From: Pandoraea sputorum
Lineage (GTDB): Bacteria; Pseudomonadota; Gammaproteobacteria; Burkholderiales; Burkholderiaceae
Assembly (NCBI RefSeq): GCF_000814845.2
Contig: NZ_CP010431.2
Coordinates: forward strand, 1,426,001-1,490,000
DNA: 64,000 bases
Reading direction: 5' to 3'
The notes beneath the pieces were generated by a model. The model searched no databases, was not told where the DNA came from, and saw nothing but the letters and a program-made list of their open reading frames with translations. Both the position numbers and the translations under genes were made by a program. The first letter of the stretch is position 1, and the number at the start of each line of letters is the position of its first letter. Positions 52,278-61,030 of this stretch are shown piece after piece.

Positions 52278-53561
52278 TCAGTCGAGACCGTCGAACAGCG
52301 CGTCGTCCGGACCGATGTGTGACGGCGAGCGCCAGGCGGCGTCGCGCATGCTGTGCTGCACTTGCTTGTCTACGCCGAGCAGGATCGCGAAGATCGCCAT
52401 GCGCACCGGAATACCGTTGTCCGTCTGACGGAAGATGGCCAGACGCGGATCGTGATTCAGGTCCGTCGACAGATCGTTTGCGCCCGGGCGGCTGTCGCGC
52501 GGCAGCGGGTGCATGATGATCGTACGGCTGTCGCAATACTGGTTGATCAGCGCTTCGTTGATCTGGAAGTCCGGCGTGTAGCCTTCGATAGCCTCGTCGG
52601 CAAAGCGCTCCTTCTGGATGCGCGTCGCGTAGACCACGTCCGCACCGGCCAGATCGGCGAGCGAATTGCTCTGCACGATGACGTGGCCGTTCTGCGAGAT
52701 CTGGTCGAGAATGTACGTCGGCATTTCCAGCGACGGCGGCGAGATCAGCGTGAACTTCAAGCCCCGATACAGCGCGAGCAGCTTGATGAGCGAGTGCACC
52801 GTGCGGCCGTAGCGCAGGTCGCCGACCATCGCCACATGGGCGCCGTCGACCAACTTGCCCAGACGCGAGAACTCGCGGCCGATGGTGTACAGATCGAGAA
52901 TGGCCTGACTCGGGTGTTCGCCCGGGCCGTCACCGCCGTTGATGACGGGGATGTTCGTGGCGCGTGCGAATTCGGCGACCGAGCCCTTTTCCGGGTGACG
53001 CACGACGAGGGCGTCGACATAACCGCTCATGACACGGCTCGTGTCGTAGATCGATTCGCCCTTGGCCATCGACGAGAACGTGAAGCCGGTCGTGTCGCAC
53101 ACCGAGCCGCCAAGGCGGCAGAAGGCGGAGCCGAAGCTCACACGGGTGCGGGTACTGGCTTCGAAGAACAGATTGCCGAGTACCGCGCCTTCAAGCACAC
53201 GCGAAATCTTCTGGCGGCGCGCAATCGGTTGCATGATGTCGGCAACGTGGAACAATTCTTCCAGCGAATCGCGCGAGAACTGATCGACGGAGATCAGGTG
53301 CGGCTTGCCGTCGAGGCCCATGCGTTCACGCAGCGGCTTGTGTGCGCTTTGCGTAGATTCCGCAGACGGTGCTTCGCGACCGAGAATTTCACCGACGAAT
53401 TTCTCCACGATGCTCGGCATCGTGCGATATTCGCTGGAATCTTCGGGCAGCAGCCAGGTGTCGAGGGCGCGCCGACGAACGCCGATGCGCTCGGCGAAGG
53501 TGTCGCGGGTCATGTTCAGGCGACGCATCGCGTCGCGCAGGAAAGTCTGCTGTGCACTCAT
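52278..53561 (-). CDS. pyrB: Aspartate carbamoyltransferase with N-terminal helix-turn-helix
   Basis: 428 residues, about 120 more than a plain catalytic chain. Residues about 8-40 form an Xre-like HTH (FLRDAMRRLNMTRDTFAERIGVRRRALDTWLLP), then a linker (to about 95), then a transcarbamylase domain with the carbamoyl-phosphate motif FFEASTRTRVSFGSAF, GGDGPGEHPSQAILDLYTI and the aspartate-loop region MHPLPRDSRPG. It makes carbamoyl-aspartate in pyrimidine synthesis. Similar long forms occur in other Burkholderiales. The HTH suggests DNA or partner binding, but the family role is not known to me. ATG 53561 is chosen; the ribosome site is weak. Confidence 0.9.
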   Translation of the reverse strand: MSAQQTFLRDAMRRLNMTRDTFAERIGVRRRALDTWLLPEDSSEYRTMPSIVEKFVGEILGREAPSAESTQSAHKPLRERMGLDGKPHLISVDQFSRDSLEELFHVADIMQPIARRQKISRVLEGAVLGNLFFEASTRTRVSFGSAFCRLGGSVCDTTGFTFSSMAKGESIYDTSRVMSGYVDALVVRHPEKGSVAEFARATNIPVINGGDGPGEHPSQAILDLYTIGREFSRLGKLVDGAHVAMVGDLRYGRTVHSLIKLLALYRGLKFTLISPPSLEMPTYILDQISQNGHVIVQSNSLADLAGADVVYATRIQKERFADEAIEGYTPDFQINEALINQYCDSRTIIMHPLPRDSRPGANDLSTDLNHDPRLAIFRQTDNGIPVRMAIFAILLGVDKQVQHSMRDAAWRSPSHIGPDDALFDGLD

Positions 53562-53695
53562 GGTCGGGTCGGCAGGAATGTGTACGCGATGCGTATAATA
53601 GGCGTCGATTCGTTGTTTGTCCAGCAAAAGACGTGCCCCTCGCGGGGCCGCGCCAGCCGGGCGTTTCCGGCATTTCCGGTGTATTGCCGTACGGT

Positions 53696-54616
53696 ATGGA
53701 AAACCTTCTCCGCAAGCTTGACCTCACATCTTTGCGTCTTTTCGTGGCCGTCTGCCAGGAGCGGAGCATGGCGCGCGCCGCCGAGCGCGAATTCATCGCG
53801 CCTTCGGCGATCAGCCGTCGCATTGCCGACATCGAAGCCATCGTGGGACTCCCTCTCATCCAGCGTCACCAGCGCGGCATCACCGTCACGCCGGTGGGCG
53901 AGACGGTACGCCGTTACGCTGAACGTATTCTAGGCACGATCGAATCGCTGGGTGCCGAGTTGTCCCAATTCCACGAGGGGGCGCGCGGCAGCGTGCGCAT
54001 TGCGGCCAATCTGTCGGCCATCGTGCAGTTCCTGCCGGAGGATCTGGCGGCGTTCGGGCGTGTCTTTTCCGCCGTGGATGTCGAACTCGACGAACAACAC
54101 AGTAACGAAGTGCTGCAGCGCGTGGCCGAGCGTGCGGTGGACGTGGGCATCTGCAATGCCGTCGAAGGCATCGAAGCGTTCACGATGGTGCCGTACCGCC
54201 GCGACCGGCTCGCCGTGATTCTGCCCGCAGGGCATCCGCTTGCTGCGCGTACTGGTGAGATTCCGTTTTCCGCGTGCGTCGGCGAGACGCTGGTAGGGCT
54301 GCAGGGTAACAGCGCGCTCACGCAGATGCTGCGTCAGCAGGCGAGTGCGGCGGGGGAATCGTTGCGTATCAAGATCCGCGTCTCCAGTCTCGATGCGCTG
54401 TGCCGCATGGCGCACGCCGGACTCGGCATCGCCATCGCCCCCGAGCAGGTGGGGCAGTTGTACGTCGGCAAGCTGGACGTCGTGGTGCGTCCGCTCACGG
54501 ACGAGTGGGCGCATCGTCAGCTCTGGCTGGTCTTCCCGTCGCGTGAGCAACTCAGTGCGACGGCGTCGGCCGTGGTGAATTTCCTCGCGCAGGGGCAGAG
54601 CCCACAGAGCCATTAG
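53696..54616 (+). CDS. LysR-family transcriptional regulator
   Basis: 306 residues. HTH LRLFVAVCQERSMARAAEREFIAPSAISRRIADIEAIVGLPLIQRHQRGITVTPVG and effector domain GSVRIAANLSAIVQFLPEDLAAF ... GLGIAIAPEQVG. The ATG follows TTGCCGTACGGT without a strong Shine-Dalgarno. It is divergent from the carbamoyltransferase gene and lies 114 bases before the aconitase-family gene on the same strand, so it probably regulates the aconitase/MFS genes. TATAATA near 53598 is a shared -10 candidate for both strands. Confidence 0.92.
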   Translation: MENLLRKLDLTSLRLFVAVCQERSMARAAEREFIAPSAISRRIADIEAIVGLPLIQRHQRGITVTPVGETVRRYAERILGTIESLGAELSQFHEGARGSVRIAANLSAIVQFLPEDLAAFGRVFSAVDVELDEQHSNEVLQRVAERAVDVGICNAVEGIEAFTMVPYRRDRLAVILPAGHPLAARTGEIPFSACVGETLVGLQGNSALTQMLRQQASAAGESLRIKIRVSSLDALCRMAHAGLGIAIAPEQVGQLYVGKLDVVVRPLTDEWAHRQLWLVFPSREQLSATASAVVNFLAQGQSPQSH

Positions 54617-54730
54617 GCGTCGAAGCGCCTGCGCTTTCCCTCCTTCGCCATCGGTCACGCCCGCCTTGCCGAGACGGCACGGCAGGGCAACGACACGGCC
54701 GCTATGCTGTCTTCCGGAGGTTAATGCCGC

Positions 54731-56701
54731 ATGGAAGACATCATTCGTTTCGACGGCCGCGTGCTGTTTCTGTCCGACGACCCGGCCATCGTGCGCCGCC
54801 AGTTGTCGGGCGAGTCCGTCACGCGCGCCGAGGCTGGCGTGCTGCGCGATAACGTTTCAACGGACGAAATCACGCCCGTCACCGTCATGCTGACGTACGA
54901 CGAACGGCTCGGTCGCTATCCGTATGTCGGTTTCAAAGCGGGAAACGAGATGCCCGTGGGCGAGCACGAGGTGCGTCGCGGCGGTTTTCAGGTCACCGTC
55001 GCTGGCAAGCGCTACGGCAAAGGCTCGTCGCGTGAGTCGAGCCCGCTCGCGGAGCTGTCGGCGGGCATCCGTCTGATCGTCGCAGAGAGCTTCGAGCGCA
55101 TCTATCAGCAGAACTGCGACAACATCGGCATTCTGACGACGACCGATTTTGGTGTGCTCGATCGCATTCTCGCGAGCGAAGCCATTCCGATTACCGAATT
55201 CCTCAAGGGACGCGACGCCCTCACGCAGCAGATCATCCGCAGCGGCGGTTTGCTGGCGTACAGCAAGTTTGCGGAGTGGCCTGCGCCGCTCGCGCATGAC
55301 GACGCAGCGCCGACGCCAACTCAGCCGCCCACCCAGGCACCGCGCACCCTCGTCGAAAAGATCATGGCGCGTCGCCTGCATCCGGCCACGCCCGGTGCCG
55401 AGCATGGCGACGGTGTTTTCCTGCGCGTCGACTGGCGTTTCTCGCATGATTACTTCACGGGGATGTGCGCGCATCTGATGCATCGTGCGTTCGGTGAACC
55501 GGCGGCGCTGCACGATCCGGCGCGCATCATCGCGTTTCAGGACCATCTGGTGCTTGCAGCGCAGAGCTTTCCGCACGTCTCGCAAGGGCTGTTGCCCGGT
55601 GTCGCAAATCTGACGAGCGGTCATCGCGAGTTCGTCGCGCGCTACCCGGTGCTGGCGCACGGGCAACTCGCCGATGATGGTGAACACGGCGCCGACGGCA
55701 TCTGCCACGCGCTCATGGCCGAGCGCTACGCGTTGCCCGGCCAGATCGTGATCGGCACCGACTCGCACACGCCGCACGCGGGTGCCCTCGGTTGCCTCGC
55801 GTTCGGCGCCGGCGCGACGGATATCGCGAACAGCTGGGTGACGGGCTACGTGCGCTGCAAGGTGCCGCAGACGTTGCGCATCGAGATCGACGGCGACCTC
55901 GCGCCAGGTGTGACGGCCAAGGACGTCGTCCTCCATCTGCTGCGCCTCGACGCTATCCGCAGCGGTGGCGCCATTGGTCTCGTCTTCGAATATGCGGGCA
56001 GCGCCGTGCGGGCCATGTCGGTCGACGAGCGCGCCACGCTCACCAATATGGTGGCCGAGCTGGGCGGCTTTACCGGCATCGTCGCACCGGATGAGAAAAC
56101 GGTGGCGTTCCTCAAGGAGCGGCGAGGCATCGACTTCACGCTCGAACCGTGGATGACGAGCGACGCCGGTGCCCGCTACCGCGACGTGATCCGCATCGAC
56201 GCCGCCTCGCTCACGCCGATGCTCGCGCGTCCGGGCGACCCCGGCAACGGCGTGGCGCTCGCCGAGCTGGACGCTCCCGTCGCCATCGACATTGCCTACG
56301 GCGGCTCCTGCACCGCAGGCAAGCGCGACGACTTCGACGCCTATCACGACGTGCTTGCGTGGGGTGTCGCCCACGGACTACGCGTCGCACAGGGGCGATC
56401 GCTGTTCCTGCAATTCGGCACGATGGACGTGCGCGCCTATTGCGAGGCGCAAGGCTATCTGAAGACGTTTGAGGACGCGGGCGTGACGCTCATCATGCCC
56501 GGCTGTGGTGCGTGTGCAAACTGCGGGCCGGGGCAATCGACGTCTTCCGATCAGGTCACGATCAGCGCGATCAATCGCAACTTCCCGGGGCGTTCGGGGC
56601 CGGGCAGTGTCTGGCTCGCGAGTCCCTATACGGTCGCGGCGAGCGCGCTGGCGGGGCGCATCGCCAGCTTCGACGAATTGAAAGCGACGGCATTGCAGTA
56701 A
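54731..56701 (+). CDS. Fused aconitase/isopropylmalate-isomerase family hydro-lyase, swivel domain first
   Basis: 656 residues. The N-terminal part (1 to about 185) is a LeuD-like swivel domain (DNVSTDEITPVTVMLT, YGKGSSRESSPLAELSAGIRLIVAESFERIYQQNCDNIGIL). A Pro/Thr linker (about 188-205) leads to a LeuC-like catalytic domain (VIGTDSHTPHAGALGCLAFGAGATDIA) with the three cluster cysteines in GGSCTAGK and MPGCGACANCGPG. The order is the reverse of ordinary aconitase. The substrate is unknown; the following MFS transporter suggests an imported tricarboxylic or hydroxy-acid. ATG 54731 follows GGAGG at 10 bases. Confidence 0.9.
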   Translation: MEDIIRFDGRVLFLSDDPAIVRRQLSGESVTRAEAGVLRDNVSTDEITPVTVMLTYDERLGRYPYVGFKAGNEMPVGEHEVRRGGFQVTVAGKRYGKGSSRESSPLAELSAGIRLIVAESFERIYQQNCDNIGILTTTDFGVLDRILASEAIPITEFLKGRDALTQQIIRSGGLLAYSKFAEWPAPLAHDDAAPTPTQPPTQAPRTLVEKIMARRLHPATPGAEHGDGVFLRVDWRFSHDYFTGMCAHLMHRAFGEPAALHDPARIIAFQDHLVLAAQSFPHVSQGLLPGVANLTSGHREFVARYPVLAHGQLADDGEHGADGICHALMAERYALPGQIVIGTDSHTPHAGALGCLAFGAGATDIANSWVTGYVRCKVPQTLRIEIDGDLAPGVTAKDVVLHLLRLDAIRSGGAIGLVFEYAGSAVRAMSVDERATLTNMVAELGGFTGIVAPDEKTVAFLKERRGIDFTLEPWMTSDAGARYRDVIRIDAASLTPMLARPGDPGNGVALAELDAPVAIDIAYGGSCTAGKRDDFDAYHDVLAWGVAHGLRVAQGRSLFLQFGTMDVRAYCEAQGYLKTFEDAGVTLIMPGCGACANCGPGQSTSSDQVTISAINRNFPGRSGPGSVWLASPYTVAASALAGRIASFDELKATALQ

Positions 56702-56751
56702 CGCGCGTCGCGACGGATCTGCTGTGGTTTTGCTGTATGCGACGTATGCCG

Positions 56752-56782
56752 CAGCACATCGACGATTCGACACGATGTGCTG
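56752..56782. other. Inverted repeat between aconitase-family and MFS genes
   Basis: CAGCACATCG and CGATGTGCTG, a perfect 10-bp stem with an 11-base loop. It may attenuate transcription or be an operator. Confidence 0.45.
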
Positions 56783-56986
56783 TGCACCGTCACATCGAAA
56801 AGCGACTGTGCTGTTGTTGGTGAACATCGCAATTTTTCGTAGTGCGTGGCAAAGGTGACTGGCGCGGTGTCATTCGTGGCACAATTTCGGCCTCGCGCCT
56901 GTCGATTCATGGTGTATCCGATGTCCGAAGAGACGTCGGACTGTGAGCAGTTCGGCCATGACCGAACCGGCCCGGAGACGATTTCC

Positions 56987-58426
56987 ATGCCATTCCCCGA
57001 CGTATCAATGCCTTCCATGCCTCGCGCCGCTCAAGCAACGACAGCGGCAACTCGCCTGAGTGCAGGCGACATTTCCGCCCGACTCGACCGTCTGCCCCCG
57101 ACCCGCACTGTCTGGAAACTGGTGGTACTGCTCAGTCTCGGTTTCTTCTTTGAACTCTACGACCTGCTCTACACCGGCTACATCGCACCGGGTCTGGTGA
57201 AGAGCGGCATTCTCACGCCCACGACACCCGGCCTGTTCGGCACGACCGGCGTGGCAAGCTTTATCGCCGCGCTCTTCTCAGGCCTGTTCATCGGCACCAT
57301 TGCGTGCGGCTTTCTCGCCGACCGTTTCGGGCGTCGCGCGGTGTTCACCGGCTCGCTGCTCTGGTACACCGTCGCCAACGTCATCATGGCGTTTCAGGAG
57401 ACGGCCACCGGCGTGAACTTCTGGCGCTTCGTGGTGGGCCTGGGCATCGGCGTGGAACTGGTGACGATCGGCACCTACATCGCGGAACTCGTGCCCAAGC
57501 AGATTCGCGGGCGTGCCTTCGCGTGCGAGCAGGCCGTTGGTTTCACGGCGGTGCCGGTCGTGGCGCTGCTGGCGTATTGGCTCGTGCCGCGCGAATTCCT
57601 CGGTCTGGAAGGCTGGCGCTGGGTGGTGCTCATCGGCGCGCACGGTGCGGTATTCGTCTGGTGGATTCGCCGTGCTTTGCCGGAGAGTCCGCGCTGGCTC
57701 GCGCAGAAGGGGCGTCTGGATGAAGCGGACCGCGTGCTCTCGGCGCTCGAAGCCCAGGTCGAGCGCGAGTACGGCAGGCCGCTGCCCGCGCCAGGCGTGC
57801 CGGAGCCGGTCGTGCCCAAGAGCGCGTTTCGCGACATGTGGGTGCCGCCGTATCGCAAGCGCGCCATCATGATGATCCTCTTCAACATCTTCCAGACGGT
57901 CGGCTTCTACGGCTTCGCGAACTGGGTGCCGACGCTGCTCATCAAGCAGGGCATCACGGTGACGACGAGTCTCGCGTACTCGAGCGTGATCGCGCTGGCC
58001 GCACCGGTCGGCCCGCTGATCGGGCTGTGGATGGCCGACAAAGTCGAGCGCAAGCACGCCATCGTGTGGACGGCAGGCATCGGTATCGTGTGCGGGATGG
58101 TGTTCTCGCAGGTCACGTCGTCGGTCATGCTGATCGCAATGGGCATTGGCCTGACGCTCGCGAACAACATCATGTCGTACAGCTATCACGCGTATCAGAC
58201 GGAGTTGTTCCCCACAGGCATTCGTGCGCGTGCGGTGGGTTTCGTCTATTCGTGGAGTCGCTTCTCGGCGATTTTCACCGCGTTTCTGATCGCGTCGGTG
58301 CTGCGCAATTTCGGCGTGACCGGAGTGTTCGCATTCATCTCTTGCGCCATGCTGATCGTGATGCTCGCCATCGGTCTGATGGGGCCGCGCACGAAGGACA
58401 TCGCGCTGGAGAAGATTTCGCAGTAA
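56987..58426 (+). CDS. Major facilitator superfamily transporter (metabolite:H+ symporter type)
   Basis: 479 residues with 12 membrane helices. Motif A-type loop [13 protein letters not shown] after helix 2, and the second copy [14 protein letters not shown] in the other half, are clear, with [17 protein letters not shown] in the central loop. It belongs to the aromatic acid/metabolite symporter group. GGAG is 9 bases before the ATG at 56987. It probably serves the aconitase-family enzyme upstream; the gap of 285 bases may hold its own promoter. Confidence 0.92.
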   Translation: MPFPDVSMPSMPRAAQATTAATRLSAGDISARLDRLPPTRTVWKLVVLLSLGFFFELYDLLYTGYIAPGLVKSGILTPTTPGLFGTTGVASFIAALFSGLFIGTIACGFLADRFGRRAVFTGSLLWYTVANVIMAFQETATGVNFWRFVVGLGIGVELVTIGTYIAELVPKQIRGRAFACEQAVGFTAVPVVALLAYWLVPREFLGLEGWRWVVLIGAHGAVFVWWIRRALPESPRWLAQKGRLDEADRVLSALEAQVEREYGRPLPAPGVPEPVVPKSAFRDMWVPPYRKRAIMMILFNIFQTVGFYGFANWVPTLLIKQGITVTTSLAYSSVIALAAPVGPLIGLWMADKVERKHAIVWTAGIGIVCGMVFSQVTSSVMLIAMGIGLTLANNIMSYSYHAYQTELFPTGIRARAVGFVYSWSRFSAIFTAFLIASVLRNFGVTGVFAFISCAMLIVMLAIGLMGPRTKDIALEKISQ

Positions 58427-58518
58427 GGCATCTATAGCGCCGACGAGGGCGATTCCCCATCCCTTCGTCGGGTGACCGCTTACCTCTTACTGCTTAACGC
58501 ATACCGGAGATCCCGATC

Positions 58519-59112
58519 ATGGCGGACTTGCAAACCGAAGCGGCCTACGAGGCCAATGCCGAACGTTACAGCGAGGACTGGCTGGAGCAACCGCCACCGG
58601 ACGATATGTACGTACTGCTTGTGCGTCATTTCGTTCCGGGCGGCCGGACAATCGACGTGGGATGCGGTAATGGACGCGACGCCGCATGGCTCGCGCGAGA
58701 AGGCTTCGACGTCGAGGGCTACGATGCTTCACCGGCGCTCGTGGCGCTCGCGCGCAAGACCTTCCCGTGGGTGACGTTTCACGTCGACCGTTTGCCACTG
58801 ATGCAAAGCGTGACGACGCAATTCGACAACGTGATCTGCGAGACAGTACTGATGCATCTGCCGGTGGATGAGGTGGCTCAGGCCGCAGCTCGATTGTGGA
58901 CGCTGGTGCGTCCGGGCGGCGTGCTCTACGTGTCGTGGCGCGTGACGGAAGGCGCCGATCTGCGCCATGAAGACGGCCGTCTCTATAGCGCGTTTAATCC
59001 CGACGTCGTTCGCGCAGCGTTGCACGAGGGCGTCGTGCGCCATGAAGAGGACGTCACGAGCGCGAGTTCAGGCAAGCGCGTCTGCCGCCTGATCGTGCAG
59101 CGTCCCGCCTGA
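58519..59112 (+). CDS. Class I SAM-dependent methyltransferase
   Basis: 197 residues. The SAM-binding motif I TIDVGCGNGRDAAWLAREGFDVEGYDASPALVALA and the later GGVLYVSWRVTEG are typical of class I methyltransferases. The substrate is unknown. It stands 92 bases after the MFS gene on the same strand and could share its transcript. The ATG has GGAG upstream. Confidence 0.9.
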   Translation: MADLQTEAAYEANAERYSEDWLEQPPPDDMYVLLVRHFVPGGRTIDVGCGNGRDAAWLAREGFDVEGYDASPALVALARKTFPWVTFHVDRLPLMQSVTTQFDNVICETVLMHLPVDEVAQAAARLWTLVRPGGVLYVSWRVTEGADLRHEDGRLYSAFNPDVVRAALHEGVVRHEEDVTSASSGKRVCRLIVQRPA

Positions 59113-59154
59113 CGAGTCGCAGCGCAGCGAAGTTCGCTCCGCCAGCACATGTCG

Positions 59155-60078
59155 TCAGATCAACTCGATGCCCGGCAACGTCAGCAGACTCGTCTCGCGC
59201 ATGATCGAGACGAATTCGCCGATGTAGGGGCGCACTGTCGTCGCGGGTAGTGTGGCGGCCCACAGTTCGGCCGTCAGCCCTTGCGGTGTGATGGGCCGCG
59301 CACTCACGTAACGACGCTCCAGATAGCCGGTGATCGCCCACAGCGGCAGCGCGGCCAGCCCGCGACGGCTCGCGACCAGTTGCAGGATCGCCACCGTCAA
59401 CTCGGTCGTGCGGCGTGTCGGCTCAATGCCCGCCGGGCGTAGCACCTGTCGCACGATGTCGAGCATGTCGTCCGGCACGGGATAGGTGATGAGCGTCTCG
59501 TCACGGAAATCTTCGGCGTCGACATGCGACTTGGCGGCAAGCGGGTGGTCGTTCGCCATGAGCGCCATCATCTGAAAGCGGAACAACGGATGGAAGTCCA
59601 CCGCTTCGCCTTCCTCGTGCTCGGAGATGATCGCCAGATCCGCGCGGTCCTGATGCAGCAGCCCGATCGGGTCGGCATGAAAGCCCGACACGATGTCCAG
59701 TTCCACTTCCGGCCAGCGTTGACGAAACGCATCCATCGCGGGCATCAGCCAGTCGAAGCAGGTATGACATTCCACGGCGATACGCAACGTCCCCTGCGTG
59801 CCCTGTGCGAGTCGGGTGAGATCACGCCCCGCTTCGTCGACAGCGGGCACAACGTCTTCCGCGAGCGCGAGCAAGCGTTTCCCCGCTGGGGTGAACACGA
59901 GCGGGGCCGACTTGCGCACGAACAGCGGCAAGCCGTAGAAATCTTCCAATGCCTTGATCTGATGTGACAGGGCGGATTGCGTCAGGTGAAGCCACAACGC
60001 CGCGCGAGAGACGCTGCCGGTGTCGCGCAACGCCAGCAGGGTCTGCAAGTGACGAAGTTCGATGGGGGTGCGTTGCAT
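59155..60078 (-). CDS. LysR-family regulator, MetR-like
   Basis: 307 residues. HTH ELRHLQTLLALRDTGSVSRAALWLHLTQSALSHQIKALEDFYGLPLFVRKSAPLVFTPAGKRLL and effector domain opening LRIAVECHTCFDWLMPAMDAFRQRWPEVELDIVSGF closely recall MetR, the homocysteine-responsive activator of metE and metH. No methionine gene is in view. The ATG at 60078 lacks a Shine-Dalgarno and follows an AT-rich leader. It is divergent from the unrecognised gene at 60398. Confidence 0.88.
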   Translation of the reverse strand: MQRTPIELRHLQTLLALRDTGSVSRAALWLHLTQSALSHQIKALEDFYGLPLFVRKSAPLVFTPAGKRLLALAEDVVPAVDEAGRDLTRLAQGTQGTLRIAVECHTCFDWLMPAMDAFRQRWPEVELDIVSGFHADPIGLLHQDRADLAIISEHEEGEAVDFHPLFRFQMMALMANDHPLAAKSHVDAEDFRDETLITYPVPDDMLDIVRQVLRPAGIEPTRRTTELTVAILQLVASRRGLAALPLWAITGYLERRYVSARPITPQGLTAELWAATLPATTVRPYIGEFVSIMRETSLLTLPGIELI

Positions 60079-60397
60079 GAATAAAATTAATGAAAAATTT
60101 AGAGTTCTTTCTTTTTGATAATACACGTGCGCTCCGGATACTGCCAGAGGCCTGCGCACCTGACCGAATCGGTGTCGGCGCCTTTCACTGGCGCGACAGG
60201 TGCTTTGGAAGCGGGGGGGCGCAGCACCTGTCAGGGTTGACAGGTGCGTTATTGCATTGCGTTGACTAGACTGCGCTCCAAATGGCGCGCATGCATGAGA
60301 GATACAAGAGACATCAATTGCGCGCCTATGCGGGTGACGGCAAGATAGGCTCGCGGCAACGACTCGGAATTGCAGAGCAGAAGTCGGGAGGTAGCGC
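60079..60397. promoter_or_regulatory. Divergent promoter region with three copies of a 9-bp element
   Basis: GACAGGTGCT at 60195-60204, its exact reverse complement AGCACCTGTC at 60223-60232, and GACAGGTGC again at 60239-60247. The first two form a perfect 10-bp inverted repeat. The third contains TTGACA, a good -35 element. The AT-rich part near 60079-60125 is the MetR-like gene's leader. A repressor site for the gene at 60398 is a reasonable guess. Confidence 0.5.
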
Positions 60398-60994
60398 ATG
60401 GAAGAGTTCATTCTCCTTTCGCGCGGTGATCTCGTGCCGCCAGTTTCCGTCGACAGCCGCTATCCAAGGGTGATGATCGACGAGCAGGGAACGCCCGAAC
60501 GCGCAGCGTTGCACTACGACGGCTGCATGAAGTCGTGGTGCTACGACGGCGAGGAAAAGCGGCGCTTTCTGCCTGTCGACGTACGTCTGGATGTCATAGA
60601 GGGCTCGCCGCACTGGTGGAGTGTGCGTGCGGAGGTTCGCTCACCCGTCGCGTCTCACGCGGCGTTCGACGAGTCGCTGCGCCTCACGTTTCGCTCGCAC
60701 CTGCGCAACGGCACCTACGAAGTCGAGAGTCCGCCGGACGCCGACGTGATGATGATCTATCAATTGACGTTTCGCGATCCGCCCGCTTACCCCGGGCAGG
60801 ATGTGCACATCACCGTCAGTGCGATGAGCGGCAAAGTGACGTTATGCAACGACCCCGCCAACTTTCTCATGGGCGGGACGTTCGAGGACGTGGTGATTCC
60901 GGTGCCCGCGTTGCGGCCGTTGATCGGTGCCGGGCCGCGCTGGCCTTACAAGCTTTGCCTGACCTGCGGATACTTCGAAGTCATGCGGCCGTGA
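60398..60994 (+). CDS. Unrecognised conserved-looking protein
   Basis: 198 residues. The start is well supported by GGGAGG 6 bases before the ATG. It is soluble, without signal peptide or membrane helix. Residues about 50-135 (RRFLPVDVRLDVIEGSPHWWSVRAEVRS ... YEVESPPDADVMMIYQLTFRDPPAYPGQDVHITVS) look like a beta-rich domain. Cysteines occur in the pattern CMKSWCYDG and, at the C-terminus, LCLTCGYFEV, which could bind metal. I do not recognise the family. Its 3' end lies in a large inverted repeat shared with the convergent pepN. Confidence 0.6.
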   Translation: MEEFILLSRGDLVPPVSVDSRYPRVMIDEQGTPERAALHYDGCMKSWCYDGEEKRRFLPVDVRLDVIEGSPHWWSVRAEVRSPVASHAAFDESLRLTFRSHLRNGTYEVESPPDADVMMIYQLTFRDPPAYPGQDVHITVSAMSGKVTLCNDPANFLMGGTFEDVVIPVPALRPLIGAGPRWPYKLCLTCGYFEVMRP

Positions 60995-61023
60995 CGAGCA
61001 TCGCCCTCGGCCGCATGACTTCG
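60976..61023. terminator. Large 16-bp inverted repeat between convergent genes
   Basis: The arms CGAAGTCATGCGGCCG and CGGCCGCATGACTTCG match perfectly around a 16-base loop. The left arm covers the last codons of the upstream gene. Without a T run it may be a Rho-assisted or bidirectional transcription barrier. Confidence 0.65.
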
Positions 61024-61030
61024 TCATCGA

